DNA of 64,000 bases. It comes from Lunularia cruciata. Lineage: Eukaryota > Streptophyta > Marchantiopsida > Lunulariales > Lunulariaceae. Shown in pieces: positions 41,926 to 55,100 of this stretch (position 1 is the first letter of the stretch; each line of letters starts with the position of its first letter). Both the position numbers and the translations under genes were made by a program. The DNA is taken from positions 12,529,001 to 12,593,000 of the forward strand of contig OX419758.1 of the NCBI GenBank assembly GCA_948567375.1, read 5' to 3'. Below the pieces are notes generated by a model. The model did no database searches. It saw only the letters and a list, made by a program, of their open reading frames with translations, and had not been told where the DNA came from.

Positions 41926-44410
41926 GCAAGCACTTTCCCTTATATGAACTATACTTAGCCTGCATTAAGTTGTTGGAGTGATTAATGTTATTGTTGAAAT
42001 GGCTGATATACTATGTTATTATCACAATGCCTTGAGCTTTATGATAGCTTTATGGTGCTAGCTCTGTAGTGAGCTATTAGAGCTATCAATCAAATGACCA
42101 GATTGAGTCTAGACAATGAGCTCCTCACATGTGATATATTGTGTTGAACCACCCTCTAGAAATGTTTGGATCTGAAATAGACACCTCTCCACATTGGTGT
42201 TCCGTAGCTCAAGGCCAATAATTGCAACCTTCTCCAACATAAAGGGCTATGCACCAAAGTCTTATTAGACCCTTTGTGGTGTATAGACCTTCCTTGAAGG
42301 TCTCACCAAATGGAAAATCTCACTCTAGTTGTCCAATATGACAACTCTAAGTGTGAACCAAGCTTGCTTAAAGGTAGGTCTAGTTGGTAACTCCTCTAAC
42401 CTAGTTGTTATTGCTTGCCATAAACTAATGGTTGTTGAACTGATCCAAGGCTCCTCAATCAAGTCAGCTCTATTATCAACCACCTCTACTCTACAAGCAA
42501 GAACTACATCATCCATACTCTCACAAAATGTGGTAGCCAACCAGAAAATTGGAGTTGGGTCAACTCCTAATGTAAACATGTCATTGGGTAAAAACAAAGG
42601 GAAGCACATAATCAACTGAGCCACACTCAACATTGTGCTAGCCTCAATTTCTATAGTAGTAGGTGGTTGGCTAGCACCTAGTCCATCATGAGCTCCATCA
42701 TCACCTACTACACTTGCACTAGGACATTTAGGAGCTATGGATGTTGTCTATAGTGTCTTAGAGAATGTGAAAGACAAGGGAAGTCTACCATGTCTACCAA
42801 CATCTTCCTCTTTATTGGATCCAACTTCATTGATATTCCTCTAAGCTCTAGAGCACTATTGCACTCCTAGTCACTACAAAAAATACATCTACTTATGTTG
42901 TTCCGCACATAAAGTCCAATACATCTCTATTACCAATATAAGGTGGAAGTGGCAACATCCAAATTTGACATCCGCTAAGCTATAGCCATGCTAGCCAATC
43001 TTTGCTCAGTATGAGTAACCATGGTTGTATTAAAAGCAAGTGTAGGTATTGTATCCCTACTAGGTGTGGATCCTCTACCGCCTCAACCTCCATGACTAAG
43101 ATCTCTTCTACTATGTGTTATAACAACCTTACTACTCCATAACTCCAAGTGAAGGTCAAATCATTGATCAAATCTGTAGGATAAAATCTGTGGCAATAGT
43201 CACACTATCTCTATGTTGATTATGATGCATCATAGGTATCATGTTCACTGCCTTAAGTGCACTCTCTCTTGTGGTGAGGTACACCACAGGTCCAACAAGC
43301 AACACTAGCACTAATTAGCTATTGTTGACCTAAAAAAGAAGATAAGGGTCTAGTTGCACTAGGCCCTCCATCACTCCATAAGATCTGGGTTGTCCACTTT
43401 GCCCTCAAAAGCCAACATGATGTAATGCACTTTTTTACACTTTAGAAGTAACAATTGTGGATGAGGTCTCCCTACCATGTCATCTAGATGTTACCACTCT
43501 CTCTTCCACCATGTTGAGCTCAATGTGCTCAGCCAAACTAATGACCACCACCAAAGTAAGTGAGGTAGCATGTAACAATGTAGCATTACATACTCTACAT
43601 TGTAACTACTTGTCCAAGATCCCATATCAAAAGACTCCCTCTAGCTTTTTGCCTGAACTCTTGCAAGCTCCTCAACTTGTCAATCCGTACCCCTAATAGT
43701 TTTGCCTCAAACACTAAAAGAATTCTACCTTGAATTAAACCTTGGTATTGGACCACCTCCTATAGTAGTACCTCTAATTTTTGTAGCATCATCTCCAACT
43801 AGGGCACTTCCATTGGATACACCAATGCTACTAAAGCTAGAACATGTGGGTATAGCCGACCTACCCTTCAAAACCAAGCTTGAAGTAATGGAGATGTAAA
43901 TTGGAGACCAATATTGTTTCCATAGCTCAATCTACTCCAAGTGAGCTCTCTTAACTCATTATAGTCATCCATTGACAGACCCTCCAAGTGCTAAAAAAAC
44001 CCCTTCCATGCCATGAAGGGTGTGAACAAAGTTGGGTTTTGTATCTACTATAGATCACACCAACTATCAAACTCTTGGATGAAATCATCTAGCTCAATGG
44101 TACCCATTATACCAAACTAGTGTATAACCTTTGGAGGCCCCATAAATCTTATTCATGTCCCACAACAATAGTGTGGACACACCAAGTGCACTGTCAATTG
44201 AGTCAACTTATGTATTAGACTTCAAATCAAAGTCAATCTACTCACTCATTGGGACTTGAGATACAAGTTGATATCAAGCACCACTCTATGTAAACCCACT
44301 ATATATTGCAATAATATCTTCTCTAGAATCCCACAAAAATTTTGTCGTGATAATGTAACTCAAATAACAACCGTAACCACCACAAGTACCCCATTAAGGA
44401 TCACCACCAA
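41926..44410 (-). pseudogene. gag: Element B2 gag and post-gag region (decayed)
   Basis: Parallel to 8018-9828 plus 1-232. The frame 42633-42325 (102 codons: F-P-L-F-L-P-N-D-M-F-T-L-G, F-W-L-A-T-T-F-C-E-S) is the longest surviving piece of the post-gag ORF. Gag core remains lie near 43.5-43.9 kb, the knuckle near 43.3 kb. Confidence 0.55.
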
Positions 44411-45242
44411 GTGCCACCACTCACTAATGTAGGTCTAATTGTGACAACTATATTAGGGGAGAGAGTGATCCGTAATATGCCTTCACAACATGCACTCTCA
44501 CAATATGTAGACTCTCATGGTCTGCAAGTCATCACTTTTTGCTTAACAGAGAGAAACATACATAATTTGATTGGTTATCATTCCAGTCTCACTATCAAGA
44601 GCATACCAGAGCACCAATGCTCTAAAGTTAGAGCACCTCACATAAACATGGGGCATGAATAGGAAGTAGAGAATAGAGGGGATCCAATCACAAGAATTGT
44701 AATTGAAAATCCTCCATTTCATAAATCAATACTTGATTGACTCTGCCATCATTTGGTATTTGATATAATAGGAGTGTTTATCTATTCTTAAGCTACCAAG
44801 AGCACCAAGGATGAGATCACATTACCTCTCCTAGCTAGCTACATGTAAATAGGTCAACTAGTCATGATCACTCTCAAGGAAATCTAAGACCATGATCAAA
44901 TGTACCAATGATACGCCATGGTTGGAGATACCACCAATGGCCTCAGTTCTTACACTTGATTCTTCCCTAGTCTCACTTCTTTGATGTAATTAGTTCACTT
45001 TTCTACTCGAGTCACACTCAAATTGGATCTGAACTCAATCCTCCACTCAACAATCTATGAACAATTGGACAATGATGACAATCAAACCAAACCCACTCTA
45101 GCAAAGAGACTTTAGGTGATGTTTGTTGGAGTGTCCACCATAGCCAAGAACTTGAAGGCTTAACATTAGAAAAGTGAGCTCTTTGGAGTTACACTTTGAA
45201 AGTATACTCCTCTGCTTGACCTAGGTCTTTAGCCTTAACGTC
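44411..45242 (-). mobile_element. Element B2 leader and part of its 5' LTR
   Basis: Aligns with 21165-22240 in B1, including the AGAGCACCAATGCTCT inverted repeat near 44608. Stops at the insertion point of D1 within 'taacgtccaa', which B1 shows uninterrupted near 22245. Confidence 0.55.
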
Positions 45243-45822
45243 CAATAGCTCAACATATTATCTAGAGATGGAAATTAGCTTAGTAAAATTTGGAAGGATT
45301 TTATATATGATGGACTAAGTATACAAGATAGAAGTATCACCAAAAGAGTACTTCCACTAATAGGGCAGGAGTCAAAAACACCTTGAAACTTTAGAGTTAA
45401 TTTTGGAGGCCTAAACAGATGAACTAGGCCTTGAAAATAGATTGGTCCCCATCCCCTTCAAGGATAAAGGCTTGCCTTCTCCCTCCTTTATTCATCTCAT
45501 CAAGAGCTTTCTAATGGTACCTCACCTATGTAATTCTAAGCTTCATACAAGAAGATTCTCTAAAGATTCTCTTTAGTCAAGCTTGTTTGACCAACCAGAT
45601 AAGACAAGGACCAACATGTCACCCATCCATGCAACTAATTTAAGGGTGGAGCTTGCTAACATTTCACCAATCCATGTATATGATCCAAGAGTTGAGTTTC
45701 CTTTGAGTGGATCTTATTTGCTATATAATAAAGACAAGGTGCTCCTTTGGAGCATCAGAGCATTGAGTGTTGAAGCTTTGTATTTTCTCTCTTGGGAATT
45801 CTCCTGTCCTGAAAATATTACA
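45243..45822 (+). repeat. D1 5' LTR
   Basis: Partner of 56960-57551; the first few bases are lost, with shared CCAA at the junction with B2. TATA-like TTGCTATATAATAAAGAC near 45717-45734. Confidence 0.82.
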
Positions 45823-46419
45823 ATGAGATCAGAGTGGATATTTCAATCCAAGAGAATGGATCACCCTTCTTAGAGGAACACAAGCTACTAAGATTGAGTA
45901 ATTTTGAGGAGAAAAAACATAATGCAATTGATAGATTGGAGATGTTTTAGAGAGAGGATAGGATGGAGGTGCCTAGAAGACAATTTCTTATACCTTGCTT
46001 TCTGTTCTTGAATCCATTCCATGTCAAGATTATGTACATCCAATGTGAGCAAGTGAGAGTATATCTTGTTTATCATTCTAGAATAGAGTTCAAAGACATA
46101 GTGTGAATTCACCAAACTTGGTGATTCTACCTGTGGTGATATACAATATAGAGTAGGATTTGGCCATTTACATTTTGTTATGATATAATGAATATGAATA
46201 TACCAAATCCTCTCCCTTTCAACATGTAAGTAGATCTCCATTATGTGGTTAGACCAAAAGTGATGTTTAGGGATTTTGTAGTTCTTAATTTTGGTGAAGA
46301 ATATTATCAACCAATGATAGCCTCTAAGGTCCCAATGGTAGTCCCAATAGTCTGTACTTGCTCCCAACTGATCATATTAACCCTCTATTGAAGTAGGAAG
46401 TAGTAATTGAGTGTTTGTT

Positions 46420-47420
46420 GTGTATACAAATCATGGAGCTGTAGTTGCAAGATATGATCCAAGGAATCCAAGGGATTTTGAATGAGTTTTGGGAGATCAA
46501 GATGACCATGGAGGCATTGCAAAGTCAAGTATGTACCCTCATGAAAGATTATGCAATGCAAGAAAGGAAACCATCCCAAAACCCAATCCCAATGGCCAAA
46601 GTACTTGGAGAGTTGCTCATACCAATGACACCAACCCCAATCAACAATGAAGCCACGTTGTTACTACAAATGAAGACAATGTGAAACATCAAGCTTTGCA
46701 ATGTATAGCATTAATTTGGAGTAGTGGAAAATTGAATTTCAAGAATGACTCACTACTTTTGATTATTCACATCTGAGATCATCAACCATTCTAAATGCAT
46801 ATTTGCATGTGGATACTTGACCAATAAAACCGTCATATGGTCAATGCTTGGGAGTGATCATTGTTGGCAAAAGAAGAGAGATCACTTAGACAGAAATGCA
46901 AGAAAAGTTGCTAAAGAATCCATAGATTTCATGTAGATGCTCCAAACCCAACAATGGAGATTGAAGCAAAAGAATAGCATACAAGAGTACATGGAAGCAT
47001 TTCTCAATCTAGATGTTGCAATAATTGATATGAGTCCAGCAAAAGCTCTTGACAATTTCAAATGGAGGCTAAAGTAGCAAATTCAACAAGAGATAATGGT
47101 ATAAAATCCTTGCATTGTCTTTGAGGCCATTGTGTGTGCTCTTTGAATAGCAAGGGTGTTGGAGGAGGTCAAGGGGTAGTCTTTACTCAACACTATTGGG
47201 TTGAAGCACTGCACTTTGGTGGACTAGTTCATATGGAATTGTGCAACATTTGGTTTAGAGACCAAGGAGCACGATTGGGAGTCCCAAAAGGGGAAAGGGA
47301 TCAAGCGGAACAATGTTGTTACACTTATGGCAGAGTTGGGCACATAGCCATCAATTGTTATGCTCATCTTCTTAGAGGCTCTTGGCCTCCATACATGCAA
47401 CCTTTGAAAAAACATGGAGA
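46420..47420 (+). pseudogene. gag: D1 gag (decayed)
   Basis: Q-D-M-I-Q-G-I-Q-G-I-L-N-E-F coiled start (46450), core with W-x4-L near 46830-47060 and I-Q-E-Y-M-E-A-F-L-N-L near 46980. CCHC knuckle C-Y-T-Y-G-R-V-G-H-I-A-I-N-C near 47318-47360, with the second Cys replaced by Tyr in one reading. Several stops. Confidence 0.75.
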
Positions 47421-47539
47421 GACAAACTGAAGAAGAGGATGTTGAAGTCACATCAAAAACAAATATTACTAGTAAATGTACCTCATTGCCTTATTGGTTC
47501 AATGGAGAAGAGTAAAAGCAAGGGGAAGAAGAAGATGAG

Positions 47540-47985
47540 TATGCAAAGGTGGAGGAAGATAAGCACACAACTGATTGTTGTAAATAGAGTCCTAGAAGGC
47601 AATCAGGTGAGAATATTGATAGACCCTAGAGCCACAAAGAATTTCTTGTCTTGCCTATGTTGCAATAAGGTTGGGGATGGAAATGGAGAAACATGAGAAC
47701 AATGAAGTAGAGTTACCTAATGGTCAAATAGAGAAGATTGAGTTATTACCAAAAAAGGTAGTACTCTTTGTAAAAGAGGATCAAGAAGCAATTGAGTGGC
47801 TGGTGATATGGTTAGCTCATTATGATGTGATCTTAGGCATGTCATGGATGGAGCACTTCAACCCCACAATTGATTGGAGAAAGAAAGTAGTGAGAACTAG
47901 CCAATGGAACAATTTTTGGGGTAAAAGAAAGATCACAAAGGCAAGAATTGCCTCTTTATGTTATAAGGATAACATTTATTGGTAA
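47540..47985 (+). pseudogene. D1 protease domain (broken)
   Basis: I-L-I-D-P-R-A-T-K-N-F-L near 47613-47650 is the catalytic loop with D-P-R in place of D-T-G. H-Y-D-V-I-L-G-M-S-W-M near 47818 closes the domain in another frame, so a frameshift lies near 47680. Confidence 0.78.
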
Positions 47986-47989
47986 GACA

Positions 47990-48355
47990 GATAGTGTTTC
48001 ATGGGAAGAGAAGAGTAATAAGAGAAGTCTATAATACACAACTCAATGGACAAATTCCTAAGAAATTGAAAAATGTGATAAATGAGTTTCAAGATGTCTT
48101 TCCAAATGATTTACCCTCAAGAGTACTACCAAAAAAGAGAATAGATCATAAAATTGAGATATTTCTTGGGAAGGCACTTCCTTGTAAGGTCCCATATCAA
48201 CTATCACCTCATGAGTTGGAGGAGTGTAAGGCTCAAATTGAGAATATGTTGCAGAAAGAGTTTATCCAACCCAGCATATTGCCATATGGAGCTCTTGTCT
48301 TGTTTGTGAAGAAGAAAGATGAAACAATCCACATGTGCATTGACTATAGGAGATT
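47990..48355 (+). pseudogene. pol: D1 RT N-terminal part, cut by C3
   Basis: An open frame reads F-Q-D-V-F-P-N-D-L-P, L-S-P-H-E-L-E-E-C, then L-F-V-K-K-K-D and M-C-I-D-Y-R-R. C3 enters at 48356 directly after AGATT. Confidence 0.82.
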
Positions 48356-48766
48356 TGTAAAAGACCAAGACCGAGGAGAAAATTAGGAGAATGGAAGATC
48401 ACATTGAGAAACTTGAGTGTGAGAAACTCCAAATGCCTAGCATGAGCTTTGGCTTTGGTATTTATAGAGAACATACAAGGCTCTTGAGAAGTTTCTCAAA
48501 GCCTCCTTGAGCTACTTTCTTGGAGTGCAAGCCAAGTTAACTGGGAAGTTTCTCAAGAAGTTTCCTTCTAGAAAGCTACCTACTTGGTGTACAAGCTAAG
48601 TTAGTTAGAAGCTTCTAGAAGCTACCAACTTGGAGTGCATGCTAAGCTAGTTAGGAAGCTTCCCAAGAAACTTCCTAGATACATTTAGAATACTCTAGAC
48701 CAATTTTTGCTATTTGCTACTTTGTTAGCCTTGATTAACTTAATTGTTAAACTCCATATTGTTACA
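48356..48766 (-). repeat. C3 3' LTR
   Basis: Minus-strand TGTAACAATATGGAG...GGTCTTTTACA. Contains the perfect heat-shock element GAAGCTTCTAGAA (48608-48620). The complement of the purine tract (tattctcccaccgc) adjoins at 48767. Confidence 0.92.
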
Positions 48767-48839
48767 TATTCTCCCACCGCTGGTTAGTGACGTCCTTGTC
48801 ACCATTGAAGCTTTAAACTCCAAGAGGGTCATTTTTGTA

Positions 48840-48925
48840 TTCTAGAGATGAGAAAGAGGTTCCTAAGTGGCATCATGAAGAGGATACCCTTTCCAAAGGA
48901 CCTTGTACTTTGTGTGTAGTTGACG
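48840..48925 (-). pseudogene. C3 chromodomain remnant
   Basis: Minus strand: K-Y-K-V-L-W-K-G-Y-P-L-H-D-A-T, then a stop where Trp is expected, then E-P-L-S-H. Confidence 0.83.
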
Positions 48926-49289
48926 GCCTAGTTGAATGTGGTCACGCACAATGATACAATCAACCTTGTATTCCTCATGAGCGTTGATAAGGATAGGAGG
49001 AGGAGGAGGAGGTTAGACACAAGAAGAAAAGAAGATAGATTAGGGACAAATTGTTTCAACTTGGAAATATGAAAGACAAGGTGGATGTGAATATGACAAG
49101 GCAAGGCAAGTCTATAAGCAACAAGAGAAATGATTTGTATGACATCAAAGGGTTGTATCCAATTAAGAGCAAGTTAACGGAATCGGGTATCAAGTAGGAG
49201 GGGTAGGTTACTAAACAAGAGCGTGACTTTATCACCAACTTGAAAGGTGAGATAACAACAATGGTGGTCTGTATATTGTTTTTAATGAT

Positions 49290-50330
49290 TTTGGGCAACA
49301 AGGAAATGAGATTTGGCTTGTTAGAGGGATTGGGATATGGTGGTCAAGAAGGTTGAAGTATGAAGGACATGAGAAGGAGGAGGAGAAAGAAGGGAATCAA
49401 GAAATAAGTGGATCTTGGCCAAAATTGAGGAAGAAAAGAGAGAATCCGGTGCTTGCATGTTTGGAATTATTGAATGCAAACTTTGCAACTGCAAGACATT
49501 CATCCTCATTGGTATGGTGAACATTTGATGAAGGCATGAAGCATATCCTCCAAGGTGTGATTTTTGTGTTCAGTTTGTCCATCAGTTTGAGGATGATAGG
49601 ACATGGACAAAGTAAGCTTGGTGCCAAGTATCTAGAAGAGTGCTTGCCAAAACTTTCCAATGAACCAAGCATCAACATCAAAGATGAGTACATGTGGCAT
49701 CCTATGATGCTTAAAGACATTGTAGAAGTAGATATGTGCTAATGTTGGAGCATCCATGGTATCAAAGGTTGGTGCCAAATGGATTTGCTTGCTAAGCTTA
49801 TCCATAAACATTATGATTGTCATGTGACCTTACTTTATCTTGGGCAAGGATATGATGAGATCCAAGCTCACGTGTTCCCATTGAGCAGATGGAATGGGAA
49901 GTGGTTGAAGGAGTCCACTTGGTTTCTTTTTGTTGGCCTTGTTGTATTGGCAGCTCTCACACAATTAGACAAACTCTCAAACATCTCGTGTCATGTTGAG
50001 CCACCACCATTTGTGTTGGAGTCTACCCAAGGTCTTGTTCACACCCATGTGATCGACGATTGGTAAGTCATGTGCTTCTTGGAGGCACATAAGTTAAAGA
50101 TCACCCTTGGTTGGAACACAAATTGGGTTCTCATAGAATAGAATGCCTTCCTTGTAGCAGAACGTGTTGTAATCCTTGTCACATGTTGCAAGATGACCTT
50201 GTACCATCTGAAAGAAAGGATCTTGTTGTAATGTTGTTTTAAACTCAATTTGGACTTTGGAGTCAATTGATATTGTCGTAATTGTTGTTGTGATGAGAAG
50301 AAGAGACTTCAAATCAGGTTGTTGTGATAG
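49290..50330 (-). pseudogene. C3 integrase (broken)
   Basis: Minus strand: I-M-F-M-D-K-L-S-K-Q-I-H-L-A-P (49823 down), second Asp region L-I-F-D-V-D-A near 49665, and D-G-Q-T-E-H-K-N near 49580, where the catalytic Glu is kept, unlike C1 and C2. C-terminal sense continues to about 49060. Confidence 0.82.
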
Positions 50331-50902
50331 GGCATCAATGATGACATGGAACCACCTAGGTTTGTACTTCAATTTTGATGTCAAACAATTGTAGTTGTTC
50401 CTCCCATCAATGATGTCGACTCTTCATGTGTTCCAAGTGTAATGTTTGAAACAATAGTTTGTGATTAGTTTGCATGATCACTTGTTTCCCTAAGAGAAAA
50501 TGCCTCCATACCTTGGTGGTATATACCATTGCTAGTTGTTCTTGATCTTGAGTAGAGTAATTCATTTTATTTTTATTTACAAAGCAAGATACAAAGGCAA
50601 TGGGATGTAATCCATTTGGGAATTCTTGTTGCAACACGACTCCAATTGCAAAGTTAGAAGCATCAAAATCAACCACAAAAGGTAGTTGAGGATCATATGG
50701 TTGAAGAATGGGTCTTGAAGACACCATATGTTCTAGCTTCTAGAATGCTTCTTTGTGCTTGGTGGTCCACTAAAAGCTTGAGTTCTTCCCCAAGAGAGCA
50801 GTCAATAGTGCAGCTACATTGGTATAATAATGGATGAACTATTGGTAAAAATAGGTCAATCCATTAGATGCTTGTACTTCTATAGCATCTTTTGGGTAGA
50901 CC
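50331..50902 (-). pseudogene. C3 RNase H (broken)
   Basis: Frame 50727-50407 reads V-V-D-F-D-A-S-N-F-A-I-G-V-V-L-Q-Q, Y-S-T-Q-D-Q-E-Q-L-A-M-V-Y and M-Q-T-N-H-K-L-L. The third acidic residue (D in T-D-H) is Asn. Interrupted at its RT side by C4. Confidence 0.83.
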
Positions 50903-51315
50903 TATAATAATATGGAGTTTAGCAACGTAGTTAGTAAGGCTAATGAAGTAGAGAATAAGCCAAATTAGCTTAGAATATTCCAAAAGCATCTAGGAAGCTT
51001 CCCAACTAGTTAACTTGCACCCCAAACAGATAGCTTCTAGAAGGAAGCTTCTATAAACTTCTAACTAGTTTAGCTTGCACGCCAAGTAGGCGGTTTCTAG
51101 AAGGAAACTTCTTGAGAAGCTTTATGGTTAACTTGGCTTGCACTCTAAGAAAGTGGTTCAAGGAAGCTTCTTGAGAAGCTTCTAAAGGGCCTTGTATGCT
51201 ACTTATAAATACCAAAGCCAAAGCTCATGCTAGGCATTTGGAGTTTTCCCACATTCAAGTGTCCTAATGTGAACTTCCATTCTCTTATTTCTCTCCTCAA
51301 TTTTGGTCTTTTACA
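50903..51315 (+). repeat. C4: solo LTR of family C
   Basis: 413 bp, plus orientation, starts TATAATAATATGG (terminal TG mutated) and ends CTTTTACA. Flanks AGACC (50898-50902) and AGGCC (51316-51320) are a one-mismatch duplication of the C3 RT sequence. TATA box CTTATAAATACC at 51202-51213. No internal region, hence a solo LTR. Confidence 0.9.
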
Positions 51316-52110
51316 AGGCCAATCAATAATGGCCTTGATTTTCTCCTCTTCTATCTTGATCCGCTCCAATGAGATCTTGTGACCCAAGAAGATAACTCCT
51401 TTTTGCAAAAAGGTACACTTTGACTTCTTGCAGTAAAATTTCCATTTTCGTAGTTGTATTAGGACTTCTCGCACATGATGCATGTGTTCTACCTTTGCCT
51501 TGCTATAGATCAAGATATCATCCAAGAACACCATCAAGTATCAATCCAACAGCCCATCCAACACCCGATGATCTGATCCATGACTGCTAGAGCATTAGTG
51601 AACCCAAAAAGTAGAACTCTCCACTCAAAATGCCCATACCTTGTGCAAAAGGTAATCTTTTGCACGTCCTCCCTACCACTGGGGATTTGCTAATAGCCAT
51701 TGTGAAGATCCAACTTGGAGAAGTATCGTGCTCCACTCAATTGATCAAACAAATCATCAATTTGAGGCAAGGGATATACATTTTTCATTATTTTTTATTG
51801 AGCCCATGATAATTAATACAGAAACAAAGTCCTCCATCCTTCTTTGTAACGAATAGCACTAGTGCTCCCCAAGGAAATGTACAATGTTGTATGAAATCCT
51901 CTTCCAACAACTCTATAAGTGTTATTTGCAACTCCTCCAACTCTTTTGGTGAGAGCCAATAGATTCATCTACTCATTGGAGTACTCCTTAGCAATAACTC
52001 AATCTTGAAGGGCATATCATAATCAAAGGGTAATTCCTTTGGTAGATCATCTAAAAACATGTCTGCAAACTCTTAAACTATTTGATCAACCATTGCTTGA
52101 TGAGGTTCCT
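51316..52110 (-). pseudogene. pol: C3 reverse transcriptase (broken)
   Basis: Minus strand: V-F-L-D-D-I-L-I-Y-S-K active site near 51530-51500, K-C-T-F-L-Q-K-G-V-I-F-L-G-H-K-I-S near 51420-51370. N-terminal RT sense near 51960-51700, with stops. Confidence 0.83.
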
Positions 52111-52389
52111 TATTGTCCTTAGATTCTCCTTGTGCAATTGGCTTGATATACATCATAAAAATAGACTTGTCTTCCTCCAAAGCTTGCTCTATGGCTACTT
52201 CATTGATAAACTTCCCATCTAGGGACTCATATCTATTCAAGGCTTGCTCCATATTGCTTTCTTATAAAACTTCCCATCTTGGGACTCATCTCCCTTCAAA
52301 GCTTGCTCTATGGTTACCTTCCAACAAACTTTCCATCCTAGGATTGACTATTCTTAGGTGTCTTATTCAAAGATGTCAGACAACCTAAT

Positions 52390-52760
52390 CAAATATTCCT
52401 ACCTTGGTGTTGAACTTGAATTTGTCTTTGCTTCCAATCAAATTAAACCTTATGACATTCAAGCCATGGTAGACCTAGAGTGACATCATAGTGTAGAGGT
52501 GTCACTACAAACCTCATACACTCTAAATACTCTTTCCTAATCTTGAAGGTAATAAGATGCAAGGTACAGAATGTAGAACCCTTTCTAACGTCCGCCATCA
52601 TCAATCTACTTCCAATTATTGGCTTGATAGTAATACACAATTCCTTTGTTAATTGCATGCACAAGTGATTTTTTTAACTTCTCAAATCAACCAAAATCAT
52701 ACAACCACAATCAAATATCATACCTTGCAAGTGAAGCAAACTTGCATAGGTTGAGCCCTT
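52390..52760 (-). pseudogene. C3 protease domain (broken)
   Basis: Minus strand: M-I-L-V-D-L-R-S (near 52700), then a stop and frameshift. The frame 52664-52443 continues (L-C-I-T-I-K-P-I-I-G-S-R-L-M-M-A) to Y-D-V-T-L-G-L-P-W-L. Confidence 0.78.
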
Positions 52761-52799
52761 GATCCCATTAGGACTAATCAAGTTCCTAGTAGGCGGGTC

Positions 52800-53946
52800 A
52801 AGAATCTCCTATTGGGATTCCTTGTTTCCATGATCATTTTGCTCCACAAACTCTATCTAGGTAACTTGTTGAGGTCGTCCATTCTTGAGTGGACATTCAA
52901 TAATGCAATGTCAATTTTTCAACAATAAGAACAACCACCATTCGGTCATTGTTTTTTCTCTATCTATAGTGCCAAGTGGTCTCTATTGAATGGCATCAAT
53001 CTCCATTGGTGCCGGCTCTTTCACTTGTGTGTAGTGTATTGGTAGGTTTTGTGGAGGTCAAGGTCAAGACCAAGTTGTTGCAACCAAGGAATCAAAGCAT
53101 TTGGCCAACCACATGGCTTCCTCCAAGTTTTGTAGCTCTTGCATAGTTACCTTTAATTTAGTACGTGACTTCAAGCCTCTCACAAATTGATCCAGAGCTT
53201 CACCTTCCAATATATTTGGAATTTGCATGATGGTGTTATGGAATTGCATGATGTAACTTCTTACAGAGCCAATTTGCTTCAACTCTGCCAACCTATCTTG
53301 TGCAGCTCATGTGACATTTATAGCTTGGAATTGACCAATTATTGCTCTCTTGAATTTTTTCCAATTTGCTATTCAGCTTGCTCCACTTGGAATCACTACC
53401 ATAGCTTTGCTACTCCATCCAATTGGTTGGAAGCCAAGAGAATCTTTTTCCATTCATCTTAAAGACTGGTAGCCCCAAAATAACATTTTCAGTCAAACAC
53501 AAAATTCTCCATTGCACTTGAAAGATTCCTGCCTTTGAAAACCTTGGGTTTTAGAAACTGGATTTGGTCTTCTCCTTCTCAATTTGGTACTCTCTAAACA
53601 TGTTCTTGTCATTGATGATCTTGTTTATCAACAATTGAATAAAGTGCTCAATTTGTTGTTGCATAGCGATGATAATCGTGAACATTGCCACCATGGTTAC
53701 TACTCTATCACACCACCCCCAATCTATGTAATTTATTAACACATAGATGTCCATCATTCTCTATAAGTTACAATCAGAAGTACCAAGAGTTCTTCAAACA
53801 AGGTGATTGTATTCAAAAAATCTTGCCCAAAGCATGAGGTGATGAATTGTGGGAAACAAATTTTGGGTACTACTTAAACACAAAAATCCCAATGGTTTGG
53901 TAGAAATGGATTTAGTGGTCAATAAATTCCATCCATCTCATTCTTG
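52800..53946 (-). pseudogene. gag: C3 gag (decayed)
   Basis: Best frame 53291-53064: S-Y-I-M-Q-F-H-N-T-I-M-Q-I-P, F-V-R-G-L-K-S-R-T-K, E-A-M-W-L-A-K-C-F-D-S-L-V. Glutamine-rich N-terminus near 53690. Confidence 0.78.
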
Positions 53947-53959
53947 CTCTAATACCAAT

Positions 53960-54370
53960 GTAAAAGACCAAGATTGAAGAGAGAATTAGGAGAATAGAAG
54001 ATCACATTGGGACACTTGAGTGTGGGAAATTCCAAATTCCTAGCATGAGCTTCAGCTTTGGTATTTATAGAGATCATACAATGCTCTTGAGAAACTTCTC
54101 AATAAGCTTCCTTGAATTGCTTTCTTGGAGTGCAAGCCAAGTTAATCGAGAAGCTTCTCAAGAAGCTTCCTTTTATAAATTGTATATTTGCCATACAAGC
54201 TAAGCTAATTGGAAGCTTCTAGAAGCTACCTACTTGGGGTACAAGCTAAGCTAGTCAGTAATCTTACCAAGAAGCTTCATAGATACTTCTAGAATATTCT
54301 AGACTAATTTGGGCTATTTGCTACTTTATTAGTTTTAACTAACTTCATTGCTAAACTCCATATTATTACA
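53960..54370 (-). repeat. C3 5' LTR
   Basis: 411 bp. Perfect heat-shock elements TTCTAGAATATTC (54287-54299) and GAAGCTTCTAGAA (54212-54224) lie upstream of the TATA region (minus strand, near 54070). Confidence 0.92.
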
Positions 54371-55100
54371 AGACTAAATCAAAAAATGGTGAAGAAAAAA
54401 TAACCATTACCTCACATGGATGGCATGTTTGATCTTACTCAATGGAGCAAAGCACTTCACCAAACTTAATCTATGGAGCGGTTACAACTAAATCAAGATC
54501 GGGGAGAAAGATGTACATTAACTACCTTTCAAACAAGGTATGGTCACTTTGAGTACATGGTGATGTTTTTTGGTCTCACCAATGCATCAACCACTTTCAT
54601 GAGTTTGATGAATGATATATTTTTTCCATACTTGGATAAATCTATTATCATTTTCCTAGATGATATCTTAGTTTACAATCAGATGATGATAGAGCACAAG
54701 TAATATCTACAAGAAGTCCTCCAAATTCTATGACAAAATTAATTATATGCAAAAATCTCAAAGTGCAAGTTTGGAAAGTCTAAAGTAGACTACTTAGAGC
54801 ATAGAATAAGCATAGAAGGTATCTAAGTATTAATAGATAAAATAGAAGTCATCCAAAAATGAAGTGCTCCAAAAGATCAGACTCAACTCAAGAGTTTCTT
54901 GGGATGGATGAGGTTCTATCATCAATTTGGCAAGGACTTCTCCAAGGTCGCACAACCTCTAACACAACCTCTAACAACATTACTTAGCAAGGGAGAAGAA
55001 GTGGATGTGGGGAATTGCACAAGAATTGGCCTTTCAAGAATTGAAAGACCCATTACTATATGCACCAATCTTGAAATAGTATAACCCAAAATATTCAATC
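54371..55100 (+). pseudogene. pol: D1 reverse transcriptase, main part (broken)
   Basis: Resumes after C3: [31 protein letters not shown] and the active site [11 protein letters not shown] near 54645-54680. The thumb continues to F-L-G-W-M-R-F-Y near 54900. Confidence 0.85.

Larger units (their letters stand above)
48356..54370 (-). mobile_element. Element C3: chromovirus, reverse orientation
   Basis: LTRs of 411 bp at 48356-48766 (3') and 53960-54370 (5'), duplications AGATT (48351-48355) and AGACT (54371-54375). Primer binding site TGGTATTAGAGC reads on the minus strand at 53958-53947. Same family as C1 and C2. Solo LTR C4 is inserted in its RT/RNase H region. Confidence 0.92.
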